From positions 339,198 to 403,197 of the forward strand of contig JAYMTL010000001.1 in assembly GCA_036897445.1 (NCBI GenBank): a stretch of DNA of 64,000 bases, written 5' to 3'. Every line of letters begins with the position of its first letter. Positions within the stretch are counted from its first letter, which is position 1. Below are positions 46,960 through 58,513 of this stretch, in pieces. The notes below the pieces were generated by a model, which was not told the origin of the DNA, made no database searches, and saw nothing but the letters and a program-made list of their open reading frames with translations. Made by a program: the position numbers and the translations under genes. The stretch is from Pelargonium tetragonum (taxonomy: Eukaryota > Streptophyta > Magnoliopsida > Geraniales > Geraniaceae).

Positions 46960-49900
46960 CTAAAATAATCTATATTAGCTACTTCGGATATTACAGAAAT
47001 TGGTTAAGGCCTATTATCTCTGCAACTAAGATAAATCTTAAGGTTTGGGATAGTTGTAAGTGCCCGCTTATAATGTGTAAATTGGAGCTTCTTAAAGAGT
47101 GCACGGAATTATCAACTTCTTTAATGGATTCGCTTAAATATCAGAACAACCAGACAATTAGAGCTTGCAACTTAAGGGATTTTTTTCTTGTAAAACTATA
47201 TAAGCAACTAGTTGTACTAAGTTAGGAAAAGGTAAATTTTAATAAACAAATCTAAGTTTTCGAGTGAGTAGGGGACTCCATAGATAAAGTGTACCAAATA
47301 GGAGAATTCTTAAAGGGTAATTGAGCGCTAGTTTCTAAATTCAGGGTTTGCTATATGTAGAGTAGAAGTAGTGCATAAGATTCTAAGATCCGTAGTTAGG
47401 GATAGCACTCACAATTTGTTTAGACAAGGTTTCCAGTCTAGAAAGATTAATTCCAAATCCCAAACTTTCTAAAAGTGCGCGACTTTAAGGTTTAAGGGTC
47501 AGAATACCCTAGGTGTAGTTTTTATTTAAGACTCCACTTGGGCGCATTCCACGGAAACCCTAAATAAAAGACTTTGATTTCCGGATATTCTAGTATTAGA
47601 TTGAGCTTCGAGTAAGAATCTTGGAACCCTCTTGCATTGTTATTATCTCTAGTATTATAGCAAAATGTTCCTAGTTATTCTTGCTTAGTAGAGTCTGGTT
47701 CGACTTGATTTTACTCTTATCCTTAGGGGTCCCGGTTTCCTTTAAGAGCCTCTTTTTCTTTTTTCTTTAATCCTATAGCAATAGGTTACTAATTCTTGAC
47801 TAAGATACAACCTTATAGATAGGATACTCGAGATTTAACTAGCTAGAGTCAAGGACACTAATAGATCAAGCGCAGATACACTTGTTGACTCTAAAAATAA
47901 GCAGATATATCTATCCAGTAGTCTGGGTGCAGAACCCAACTCAAATAAAAGTCATAATTAAGTTTTGGTTTAGTGTTACGGGGCAAATACCCGGGATTCA
48001 AAAAGACCCACCCGATGTAAAATAAAAAGAGATTCTTCTTAAGCGACCTTAACTAATGGCTCGGGTCGCCGGCTTTAGTTTTCCAATGGAATTGCTTTCC
48101 CCAGAGTTTTTATAATTCTAGAGTTACTCAAATTTCCCTGGGAAGCCGCTGTTTTAGTAGAGTTCTTGCAATTACAATTAAGAGTGGGACCCCACCAAAA
48201 GTGAATTTCTAGCTTGTAAAGTACTGCTAAGCTATAAGAATTTCGAAGTTAAAGGGATCCCTCTTACTCTAAGCGGAAAAAGCTTCCAAGAGGCTAAGAC
48301 TCTATTATTGAAGTAATATAGCCTTAAAATTATGTCTTAGACCAAGTCGTAAGCAAGATAAAGTTGGTAATAAAGCTTAAGTCCCTTTATTTTACAAGAC
48401 GAGAGCTTCTATTTCTACATGTTAGAAAGGCCTATTCGGTTACCATAAAATCAATATTAGTTCACTTACTTTGAAGGAGTAGAATTATAGCAAGTGTTAA
48501 TAGCTTGGGGTCCGTACTGAAAATTTGGGAGAGTCCATATAAAAAAGGATATCCTCGATTAATTCATTTAAGTAAACAATAAAAAAGTTCTTAACTTTAG
48601 GATATAACCCGGGTTTCGGGGATCCTGCCCGGGAACGTCTACATCATACGAAGGATTCCATTTCCTCATTACCGAATTGAGTATAACTCAAACCTATTCT
48701 CTGTTACTCGCTTTTTCAATTTACACAGTCTAAGGTTATCCCGACTTGTAGTAAGCTGCTCGTGCCGGGGAAATAGTACAGGTGGGTCCATAGCCTAGGC
48801 AGGCGATAAACCCAAAATTTAGATTTTAGATATATGTCAGAATTTCTTGTGCTGTAGAATCCCTTACTTCTAACTATTTTGCAGTGTAGATAGCACTTAA
48901 GCTATTGTACTAGGGGTGGTTTAATTATATTCACCGTTCGTCGAGCCTTTGATCTTAGTGGACTATCGTGTTCAACTAACTTGGAGAGACAGAACCCGAT
49001 TTTCCAAGGAAACCTCTTGGGGTTCCTTTTACTTACCATAATTAGCTTTTTAGAGCTCTTCTTAAAAACCCCAGGTACACTTTATCAAATTTTGCAATAT
49101 TATGCTTTTAGTCTAGAATTTCATTTAGTACAACACTTCTCCGTGCCCTCCTACCTGGCGTCGGTAAGGAATTCATAAATTACTAAAAAGCGCGTTTCTT
49201 TTATTCGAAATCCTTGACAAGTTAGAACTAATCTAAATATTACAGAGGAGTATAAAAATTATCAACTCAAATTTAATTTGTTGTCAGAAGTGCTTAAGAG
49301 TAAACCAGAAAAAACTTTCTATATCCAATAAGACAGGGTTCCCTTCTATGTGAAGCCAAGCGTTCCTGTATCTATTACTCTTCTAAATATGAAAGTAAGA
49401 AACGGGTCATAATTATAGTGACTCCATACTTAAATCTTAAATTAGTAGAACTACAAAACAAAAGGGAGGGGAATCCACAGAATTGCTCTTAGTATTGTTT
49501 GTATACCATTAAAACCCTGCCGATTCAAGTTATTCACCTTTCTACCGGATTTCTATGAGAAGGAGTATGGCGATAGACCCGGCTCCCGGAGTTTATTCAT
49601 CAAATAAAGAGTTCCCCCACTTCCAATAGGTCCTGCCAAGTTAATGCCCTTTTTGTAGTGTTAGATTTGGTTTCCATTCGTAGGGAGTATAAAAGTTGCG
49701 GGTTCACCTTCTGTAGATAATATAATATATATAAGTAAATATACAACTCTAACTAAGTTTGCACTGGATTTTCAAAATTGAAATGAAAAAGAGTGTTACT
49801 GAAACTTAAAGAATAAAAGTCCCCGTATTCTCTTATCAGAAGCTATTCCCTTACAAGGTTTCGTAGAGTACTCAAAACTAAGAAAAGTCTCCACTATAGG

Positions 49901-52900
49901 TCCTAATTCCTAACGGCTAAGATCTTTTTTATTAAAATCTTTCAGATTATGTACAAAATTCTTGATTAAAAAGTATCCGATCACTATAGGGCCGGTAGAT
50001 ATCCCTTTTCCTGGATCCGGCTAAAGTAGAGTGAAGTCAAGGCATAATTAAAGAACTTTTATAGACCCCCCTTTTTTGAATTGACTTAAGTGAAAGAAAC
50101 AACTTTGTCGGAGCTATCGGTATAATCTTTAAATAGGTGGGGTTGGTGAAGCTTTCAGAATGGGGCTAGTTCCTTTTTTATAAAAACAAAAAGCTTAGGA
50201 AAGGGGTCCTTATAAGTAAGCAAGGGAGCCATTCCGGATTCCGTGTCACTAAAATGAATAAATGCACATAAAGTTTTCATCTTAGGGGAATTCCTACTGC
50301 TTCTTTAGTCTGTTTTGAAACAAGTCGACGGGGTTTTTTTAGGGAAAGTCCTGGATATTCCGTTTTTAGGCTTTAAAAGGATTCATCAGGAATGATAAAA
50401 AGTGGATTTGTTTTCTTTCTAATCTGCACAAGGAAGAGCCCTCAACCAGATAAGGTTGTCTTTTTTACGGGCAAGCTTGTATGGAACCTGGAATTGCTAT
50501 CGTTAGTACTGGATTCTTTTTGAGGTTCAGGATAGAAACAAGGGTCTCAAGTTATTTTATCACAAAAGCAATTTCTCTAGTCACTTTACAGCCCTTTTTA
50601 ATATAAAACCAAAGAATAGGAAACCTCCCCTTTAAGGACTTTTCATGCTCAAGAGGAGCTCCTTAAAAGATAAAAGTACACTTAGGAGTTTCTCACTGGG
50701 TATAGAAGGACTTGAACCCACCTTTCTTGTTGAAACCCGTGTTCTACCAGTTTAAACGCATAACTTTGAGGCAATTATGCGCTAACTATTTCATATTCTT
50801 ACTTAATAGGATCCAATTCACCGGGTTACTTAAAAACCAAGTTTATTTCATTTAAGATATTACACTACATGGATACCGGGGGATCTATTAAAAAGTATAA
50901 CATACAAATAAGTAAGATAAGGCGGAGGACCGCCAGCTACTTATAATGAATTATGGGCAAGTCGAATTCCTGTTATAGAGTTATTTCTAGTAGGATATAT
51001 TCCCTAATTTGAAATTTCTTATGCACACTCAGAGTGGGAGTTTTTGCTTCTTTCTTAAAATTCAAGTGATAGGGATAGACCTTTTCCTGACTTAGCTTTT
51101 TGAGGTTGAATTGAATAAAAACAAAGGAGGTTTCCGCGTAGGATGACTAACCGTTTATTTATGAAAAAGGGTTGATTTTAGTTTATATCAAACAAGCCAA
51201 TAGAATTTTTTTAGTTGTAGTATTATCAAATTAGTCCCTAATACCCTAATAGAAGTTTAAAAGTTCTCGAGTGAAAGAAAAATCATCTTAGTTTGGAGGC
51301 CTACAAAGTCTTATAACGAAAGTGGGCGGGTTGTTATTTAAAGTGTTTGAAATCTCAAGGGCTTCCTGAACAAAGAAGTCAAACTTTGGGTTTAGCTTTA
51401 GTCCCCCTTAGGTAGAAAAACTCCAAGGGAAGATGGTTTAGAGCAACCCCTTCTGGGTATCCAGAGAAACCTAATAAGCAAGTTCACAAGTTCTTGCTGT
51501 GTAGTATTCCAAACTGGTTTCGAGATTAAGATAAGAGTTTTCCGTTCTTAGTAGATAACAGGACTGATAAAACGATTCCAGGCAATCCGCATTCATAGGT
51601 CCCTCTCACAATAGGGAAGGGAAATTGTACCTCAAAACTAAAGCGAGGACTTTCTCCTTGTAAAGCAAGCATATATGATAATCTGAGAGAAAGGTTCTTC
51701 TGAAGGTATAAAATTACGAAAACATTAAAGAAATATATGAAATTTGTACAGGAAAACTGTATAAAACGTAGAAAAAAGGGCTAAGTGGTAAATTTGGTCT
51801 TTAGAGCTTATTTATTGGTAAAATAGCTGCTATACAAAAGGGGTTACTCTTCAAATGCTTTATTACTCTTTTTCGTCAACTCCAAGTTGTAAAATTGAAT
51901 TTGAAAATAATAAAAAAAGCGCAAGAAAATAAAAAATTAATTATAGAGTCTTACTTTTTGAGGCACTGCCAAGGCATAGTGGGTACTCATGTCCCAAGCA
52001 AAGAGCTTTTTTACGCAAGGAACCTTAGCAAGTTATAGATTAGTAGGAGTTTTTATTAAGTTGATAGGCCCGCTTAGGAACTCTTCTAAAACATATTATT
52101 TAAACTAATTCGAAAGACTAAGGGAGAGTCGAGTCCTACTAAGAGCATTTAGATATGCCTTGAGTTATTCTTCTGGAAAGTCTAAAACTTAATTTGAAAG
52201 GGGGTTGCTTTACTATTTACTAGGACAAAATGAATCAAATATCGTACTAAGATATTCATACAATTAAAGAGCATAGCCGTACATAGGATTCACTTGGATA
52301 AACTAAAGGCTATATTTCCCTTATCCGAATTCCCTAACGTATCACTAAGGGCATCGTATTCGTCTGTTATTACAAACCCTTAAGAAAATCCCAAAGTTTA
52401 ATACAAATCCTCAAAACTTTTATAGAATGACTCTTTACAAAATAAACTAAAATTTCTTAAGGTGAATACTACCCCTTTATTTAAATATTTAAGACTTCTT
52501 TGTCCACCCCAGTAACCCTAAACTAAGATAGAGTAAAGCACTCCCTAAAGGGGAAACTCTACTCTAAAATGGAAATAAAGGAAAGAACTTGAGGTTTACT
52601 TAGTTATAGAAAATTCTGCTATAACAATAGAAGAAATAATAAAGTACTCATAAGTAGATGTGTCGAAAGGCTATTATAGAAAAAGGAAGTGTACTACGGG
52701 TTCTACTTACTAACATTAAGGTAAAAACTCGCTTCAAGTATATTCTAAAAAGTCAAAAAAGAAGCACAAGATATTAAAGCGATATCTTGATCCTTAAATA
52801 GGGGGTTCGAATTCTTTTTTCCTAGATTCCTCCTCTTCCCTCTTTTTAATTAAATAGGGGCAAGGGGACTTTATTGAATGCCCGCTAAGTTTGGACCCTT

Positions 52901-53328
52901 CAAAAATGAAGCATTACGATAGACGCCTAATCTATAACTCTTCGGAGAGTCCTTAACTTTAGGATTCGCTAGTTATCACCGAATTATAATAGCTAACCCT
53001 TAAAATTGAGTATTGAGAAGGCGGAGAGCTGGGAATCCTATTGCCTAGATATTAGATATTAAGTGTCCCAAGGTTCTATCTTAGTACTTAAAGTTTAAGC
53101 ACCCCTTTGTTAATTAAAGGAGCATCTCCTAGGGGTCCTGCGTTACTGGAAGTCTTGACTTTATAGGATAGGAAAAACTTGCACAGCCTCACTTAAGTAA
53201 AGCTTTATAATAGGAACCTGTAACTAGGTAGTAGGTACAAAATTGTTGCGTTAAAACCGGCATTTCTAAAATGTAACAAACAAAGGATATTCATGAGAGC
53301 CCTATACGTTTTAGAATTAATAAGTCTA

Positions 53329-53343
53329 AGGTAATGTAATTAA
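53329..53343 (-). repeat. Dispersed element copy 3 (reverse orientation)
   Basis: AGGTAATGTAATTAA on the plus strand is the exact reverse complement of TTAATTACATTACCT. It is the only exact copy in inverted orientation, so the element is not confined to one strand. Confidence 0.65.
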
Positions 53344-53706
53344 TTTGAGTCGTACCCTTAATTAAGAGCTGAAGAATTAAGTCAGACATACAACACGGGG
53401 TTGCTTTCACCAGGTTTCCTAATGGATGCTATACGGTATCTTGAGTTTTTATGAAAGGCTATTAGGGTACAATAAAATAATAAGAAGCAAAAACTTCGCT
53501 TTTCAGTAGTTGTATACGAAAAGAATTTAATATTTAATAAGATACTTAATTCCTTAATTTTATTGCGTCTGACGTATATATAAGTGAAACTCTAGCTTAT
53601 AACCCCTCGAGTGCTGTAAGCTCAACTCCCTCCACTCTATATAAACTAACATTAGCATATTACATTACAGTTCCTTATCCAAAGAGCAAATTAAAAACTT
53701 CAATTA

Positions 53707-53718
53707 AATTATATAATT
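53707..53718. repeat. 12-bp A+T palindrome
   Basis: AATTATATAATT, identical to the core of the palindrome at 5296-5309. Pure A+T composition makes chance recurrence plausible. Confidence 0.45.
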
Positions 53719-55344
53719 AAAGACTAAGTGCAACATTATACCTAGTTTATTTCCAGAGTACTGGTTGCTTATAGGATACGAGGGAAGCGTAAATTAAAAA
53801 ACTTTATACTCCTTAGTTAACTGCATCACATGAGACCGTGGCCCTTTAAATGAATAAACAGGACTCACTTAGCTTTGCGGAGTTTCCGGATTATCTAAAA
53901 GCAAAAGGTCAAACCCGGGGACCCTCTTCTTTAATTTAATCAGGTATCTTGTGAATTTTAAGTCCTAGTTTTAAAAACCTTTTAATCTTTAATCCTTGCA
54001 CTAAAACTAAGTTTTAACCTTACGAATTTAAACAAAATAAATCTTTCCTCTATTTTGCTAGATTTATATGTAACAAAGAAGATAACTAAGCAGGCTTTGA
54101 CTTTCATATAACCCTAGCAAAGAGCTGTAACATAAAGATTAATCTAGTTTGAGTAACTAAATCACAGTCCTCGTTCGCGAGTCTCATCTATTAAATTTTC
54201 ATACTACAGGAAGCTACTATAAGAGTTAAGAAGTCTATTACTCAATTAAAATTAGGGCACCCTTGGCAATAAATTAAGACAAGGCTATCTTTTCTGTACT
54301 GCATTAGTTTAAGGACTTTGTAACTCTTTCTTCTATAGACATTAGTACTATTATATAAGAGTGATTAACTTATAGTTTTCCTTAAGTCTTAGCTTCAACT
54401 ACAAATATTTAAGTGAAGTAGGAGAGGAAACCCTTTAAAACTCTTCTTGCTTAAGCCTTTTGCGCTAGGTATGACTTTGGACTTTTGTTTAATAAGGTTT
54501 CTTCCTTTATATGCTTATACCGCACCATATGATAAGTCAAATTTTTTACTCTATTGTGATTAGTGTTTCTCTCTTTTTCCTTCGACTTTGTCCGGCAAAT
54601 TTGTTAATATTGATTGAGCCTTTACCTTAATTTAGTATGAAACTAAATCGCCTCAAGGGTGGACTTTAACTTACACCGGAAAATACGTTGGTAAATAGAG
54701 CGCTTGTTCCTTTTCTTTATAAGTGTTTAATCAAAAATATTGTACTTAGAGTGAAGCTCTTGCTACGAGGCTTAACACGGGGCTTCCTGGAATTAAGGAG
54801 TTTAGTCTATACAGGAGCACTTGGATTTCCTTTTTAAATATATTAAATAATGGACTTCTTTTTTACGAGTTCAACGTTTTATAAAGCTAGGAACTTTCCC
54901 TGGGGAGCTTTTGTTTAATCGGCTACTTTTCTTAAAGAGTCCTAATTTATAAGACAAAAAGGCGGCTTCCTTGCTGCGCACCAAAAGCAAGTGGCAACAC
55001 TTAAGGAAAGTTTAGTTAAAAGAAGTGATGTATATGTCTTTAGTCCTAACCTAATATAGGAAATTACGAAGCTTAGATTTGCTTAATACTCAACTTGGAA
55101 ACAAGACTTAAGAGTTTTTTCTAGATAGTAGGTAAAGCTCTAGTACAAGTTAGTCATTAAATTTAAGAAAGTATATACCTCTTATAAAGTAAAGTTTCCT
55201 GGTTTTAGGGCTTATTAAATCCATCGTGAAAACTTAAGTAATTTCTTAACCCCCTTATCATTCTTTTACTTAAAAGGAAGCCGGCTAAAGTAGGATCCAT
55301 ATTTGATCCTCTCATGTTGAGTAAACCCCGCCTATACTTTTGAA

Positions 55345-55364
55345 TCTTATATTTTCTTATATTT
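55345..55364 (+). repeat. Exact 10-bp tandem duplication
   Basis: TCTTATATTT occurs twice head to tail. Together with the duplication at 8710 this indicates slippage events in non-selected DNA. Confidence 0.75.
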
Positions 55365-56298
55365 AACTAAAATAAAAAAGATTTGCAAGAAAATTTTAAC
55401 CCTCTGAATAAAGGGTACCCCCGAGTTAGTGCTTTTCTGGTTTTTGTATTGAACTTAAGGAGTATAAATGTGCTGTTAATTTAAGCTTCCAAACCCCCTC
55501 CATTCCGAAATAAAGCTTTAAATACGAAAGCGTTACATTCAAATTTGGACGCGTAGTGTGTCGGTTCGAACCCTTTACTTAGGCAAAGCAAGAATTAAAG
55601 AAATAAGTGCCTAAAGAACACGTCAGCAAATCTAAGGTAATGCTCTTTATTGTATTGGAAACAGAAGAACCTGAAACTTTTGCCAAAGTCCTGTGAACCC
55701 GCCTTCAAAGTAACTATAAAAAGTTCCGCTAAAGGGACCCTTAATGCTTACTAATAAATATAAAAACCTGAATTCTAGTAAGACTTTTTCGGGCTTTGAA
55801 GTACTAAGGGTCTCTTGCGTATGATTTTTGTCCTTTCCAAGAAATTAATACTCTTTAAGTTTTGGGCTTCCTTTTCTAAGGGGTACTTTTTATAAAACTT
55901 AACCTTTTAGGGGGCTTTATAAAGTGGACTAGAGCTCCGGAACTCTTTCTTTTCAATTTATAAAGAGTCTTGTTTTTAACTCTGCAAGAGGTTTAAATTA
56001 AGAAATGGGACTCATTTTAGCTGGCTAAAGCTTTTTATTATTAAGTAAGTCATAGCTTCTGAGTTTCCGTATAAGGAAAAACCCTTAAGAAATTTATAAA
56101 AAAGAAGCTTCGAGGGTTTAAGTTTTAATTTAGTACTGAGATAAGGGGATAAAAACCCGATTCTTGTGCTATAATAAAAAGTACTTTTTATTTAAATTTA
56201 GTGGTTGAGTGACGTTGTGGGCGCTTTCAAGAAGAAGCAAGTCCATTAATTTAAAAAAGAAGATCTAATTACTTGGTAATACAGATATCTAGCACCAA

Positions 56299-56324
56299 GA
56301 ACTATCTTATGAAGAAGATAGTTC
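56299..56324. repeat. Compact hairpin, 10-bp stem, 6-base loop
   Basis: GAACTATCTT (56299-56308), loop ATGAAG, then the exact reverse complement AAGATAGTTC (56315-56324). The stem is perfect and would be stable as RNA or as an extruded cruciform. Only a mixed CTCTAAAA stretch follows, not a T-run, so a bacterial-type terminator is not supported. Confidence 0.75.
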
Positions 56325-57560
56325 CTCTAAAAAAGCTAATTTTTAAGGAATAGCTACCTAATAGAGGTTAAAAAAAAGTATGCATAAAAATGAAACTAAA
56401 TAAAGCCCAACTGCGCGTACTTAGCTCTCAAGATACGACCCTTTGTCTAGGAATCTACATTAAGAAGAAGGTCGTAAACCCTTTTTATAGTCTCAAGGCG
56501 TAAAAACACGGGTTCAAAATCTAGACTTTGATTTATCTAGCAGGAGCTACTTCGTTTGTTTATCGTGAGTATAGGGAGACCTGACTTCAACATGAAAAGA
56601 ACCTAAAATAACAAGCATATGCGCGGGATAGGTTCGAGCTAGAACTTGTAAGAAATTTTGGTACGCAAAGCCTTTTCAATTAAGAGCTACAAGTTTAAAA
56701 GGCTTTAACACTAGGCAGCTCACTAGTATAAAGACTTTGAGAAAATATTCTATCGTGGTTAAATTTGAAGCCTTAGGGGTTTCTTTACACTACGATCGAG
56801 TTTGAGAAGTACTTAGTTAAGCGGGGATCTCTGCGAAAAGAACAACAACCCCTTCCGATTTCTTAAAAACTCCACTTATAAGAGGGAAGACTTTCTATTG
56901 ACTATACCGTGTGTGTAAAAACCCTACTTTTAACTCGTCCTTGAGTAACCACACTGCGGGGCGCTTCGGAACCTGGAAAATGACTCTCTTTTTAGCGATA
57001 CTAAAGTACGTGGTCCCTTGGCAACACAGAATAAAGACAAAAAACCCTTATGACTGAAGCTATATAGAAAATCTCAACCCCCGATTTTGTATATATTGTA
57101 CGTTACGCATTTTCAAGAAAAGATTAAATAAAAACAAAAATGAAGACATAGGTAAGGAAATACAAAGCAAAAAGCACGTGACAAGGCTTTTTCGGGGTTA
57201 AAAGGAATTCTAAAACTTCTTCCATTCTGAAAAGAAATTCCCGCGCGTTCTGCCAAGAGGGTTTTCTATCATATAAAAGTTCCGCTTATACAGCCCCCCC
57301 ATACCAAAAATTTTTGAACAGTAACTCTGCTCTAGTAACTAATAAAAGTTAACCCGTGAAATAGCAACCTTACTGAGCTTAATATATAAATCCTATATAA
57401 AATAAGTACTCAAAAACTTAATAAGAAAAAGCTTGACTTCTACACTGTAAATTCTCCTTAACTGGAAACAGAGAGACTTGCTACTAAATAATGGAACTCT
57501 TCTAAATAGAAACAACTCACAAAGAAAGAAACTCGCTAACTGAAATCAGAGTTTAGATTT

Positions 57561-58000
57561 TATAGGAAATTTCTAGCCTAGTTTTAGTCAGTCCTATTCT
57601 ATTGGTTATACTTGTTAATATTAATGGATAGCTATAGTACTTAAAAGTATAGTCCTCGTGTTTCCTGTACTTATCGCGCTGGAACCTTAGTAGAGAAGGA
57701 GGTTAATACATTATAGTTTAATGAATACACACTGGATACCCCAGATTCTTGCTTCTTCTCCATAACTTTTTTTATTAGTCTCAGTCTTAGCTATACTCTT
57801 ACGGGCTATACCTGTCTTAGAAGTAGGAGTGGTTGCTGCTGATCTTACTGGGATTCCTTATGGAGCTATTGTCTTCTTGAGGAGTATATTATTAGTGTAT
57901 TCTAGTTCTTATATTATTAGTATTACTCAGATATATCTATTTGTAAATAGATAGTACATAGTATAGGGCTAACCCCTCCATTGCCTTATCTGCCCTTATC
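57561..58000 (-). other. Compositional island I
   Basis: The plus strand becomes rich in CTTCTT, TATAC and TTATTA. The minus strand reads as basic peptide, with the open part at 57714-57857 and an interrupted continuation upstream (E-Y-T-N-N-I-L-L-K-K-T-I-A-P before the TAA at 57858-57860). It shares TAGCTATACT, nine bases, TATACC with island D. The edges are by eye. Confidence 0.4.
57714..57857 (-). pseudogene. Relic frame, basic peptide (island I)
   Basis: Forty-eight open codons on the minus strand between TAA (plus 57858-57860) and TAA (57711-57713). It reads G-I-P-V-R-S-A-A-T-T-P-T-S-K-T-G-I-A-R and then K-S-I-A-K-T-E-T-N-K-K-S-Y-G-E-E-A-R-I-W-G-I. By hand count G falls 14, 10 and 6 times at codon positions 1, 2 and 3 over the first 46 codons, which is gene-like. 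The K-T-G-I-A-R-K-S-I-A phrase lines up with K-A-G-I-T-I-R-S-I-A of island D, so the two may descend from one sequence. The family is unknown and no start codon or regulatory site is visible. Confidence 0.33.
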
Positions 58001-58498
58001 GTATAAAGAGGAGTATGCCTTATACAGTATTGTAATCGTCATTCTACTTTGGTTTGTTTACTTTTTCTATTTAATGTCCCAGACTTGCTAGTAAAAAGAA
58101 AAACAAGCAGAACTCTAAGCCTACCCATCCCCAAATCTCTGCTTGATTATTAGGAATTCCTTACTCCTTAACACACGATGCAATACAAAAACAAAGGAGT
58201 CCGTTATTATTACCCCTACTGTAATACCTAAGGATTCCCCACCTTAATTTACTTGTTCTTAGCTTTCTAAAGGAGTTCATTCGGTAAGCCCTTATACTTC
58301 GTATTCTTACTAGGATTTTTTACTCTTTTATTTTAGTGGAACAGAATCCCGAATAAATCCCTTTTATAAAAGCAGGTTTCCGTAACTTGTTTACTAAGCC
58401 CTGGGCATTTCCTCATTACAGATCTTATCCGAGAAAAAAGATAGATTTTAGCCTCTATATACTAGACTGGAAACACATTACTAAAGTAGTATAAAGCC

Positions 58499-58513
58499 TT
58501 AATTACATTACCT
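58499..58513 (+). repeat. Dispersed element copy 4 (TTAATTACATTACCT)
   Basis: An exact 15-base copy preceded by CC, as in copy 1, and followed by CTACTC, which is not shared. It lies about 500 bases beyond island I. Confidence 0.65.

Larger units (their letters stand above)
31991..57560. other. Long gene-free background block
   Basis: About 25.5 kb with no started frame above 91 codons. Frames at 32480, 32719, 38959 (-), 43529 (-), 43579, 45269 (-), 46271, 46586 (-) and 48981 are 60-91 codons, have no recognisable domain, and fit chance. The block contains two exact copies of the dispersed 14-mer (37967 +, 53329 -), palindromes at 32468 and 53707, a 6-bp tandem repeat at 41478, a nested hairpin at 46922, a possible small island near 39.5-39.6 kb, a 10-bp tandem duplication at 55345 and a compact hairpin at 56299. 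Several tRNA-like T-arms occur but none belongs to a foldable tRNA. Confidence 0.55.

Noticed and set aside
36661-48004. CCGGGATTCAAAAA occurs at both 36661 and 47991.
   Set aside because: Dozens of 14-mers are expected to occur twice by chance in a window of this size and composition.
2358-48365. Partial matches to conserved rRNA words (CAGGCTGATA near 2369, AAGTCGTAAGCAAG near 48345, GGTTTAATT at 48918 and 60753, AAAGACGGACCC near 61703).
   Set aside because: Each is 9-14 bases with the wrong neighbours. Having searched for many such words, a handful of partial hits is expected.
50705-50785. tRNA-like sequence on the minus strand with a good D-arm, a T-loop TTCAAGT and a TATACCC 3' end.
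   Set aside because: The 5' acceptor strand does not pair with the 3' strand, the anticodon stem fails, and the T-stem has a mismatch. Isolated T-loops of this kind are expected many times in 64 kb.
52585-52800. Possible transposase-like relic (I-T-I-E-E-I-I-K-Y-S, V-S-K-G-Y-Y-R-K-R-K) spread over two frames.
   Set aside because: The resemblance to helix-turn-helix transposase starts depends on choosing frames by eye. There are no terminal repeats and no longer match.
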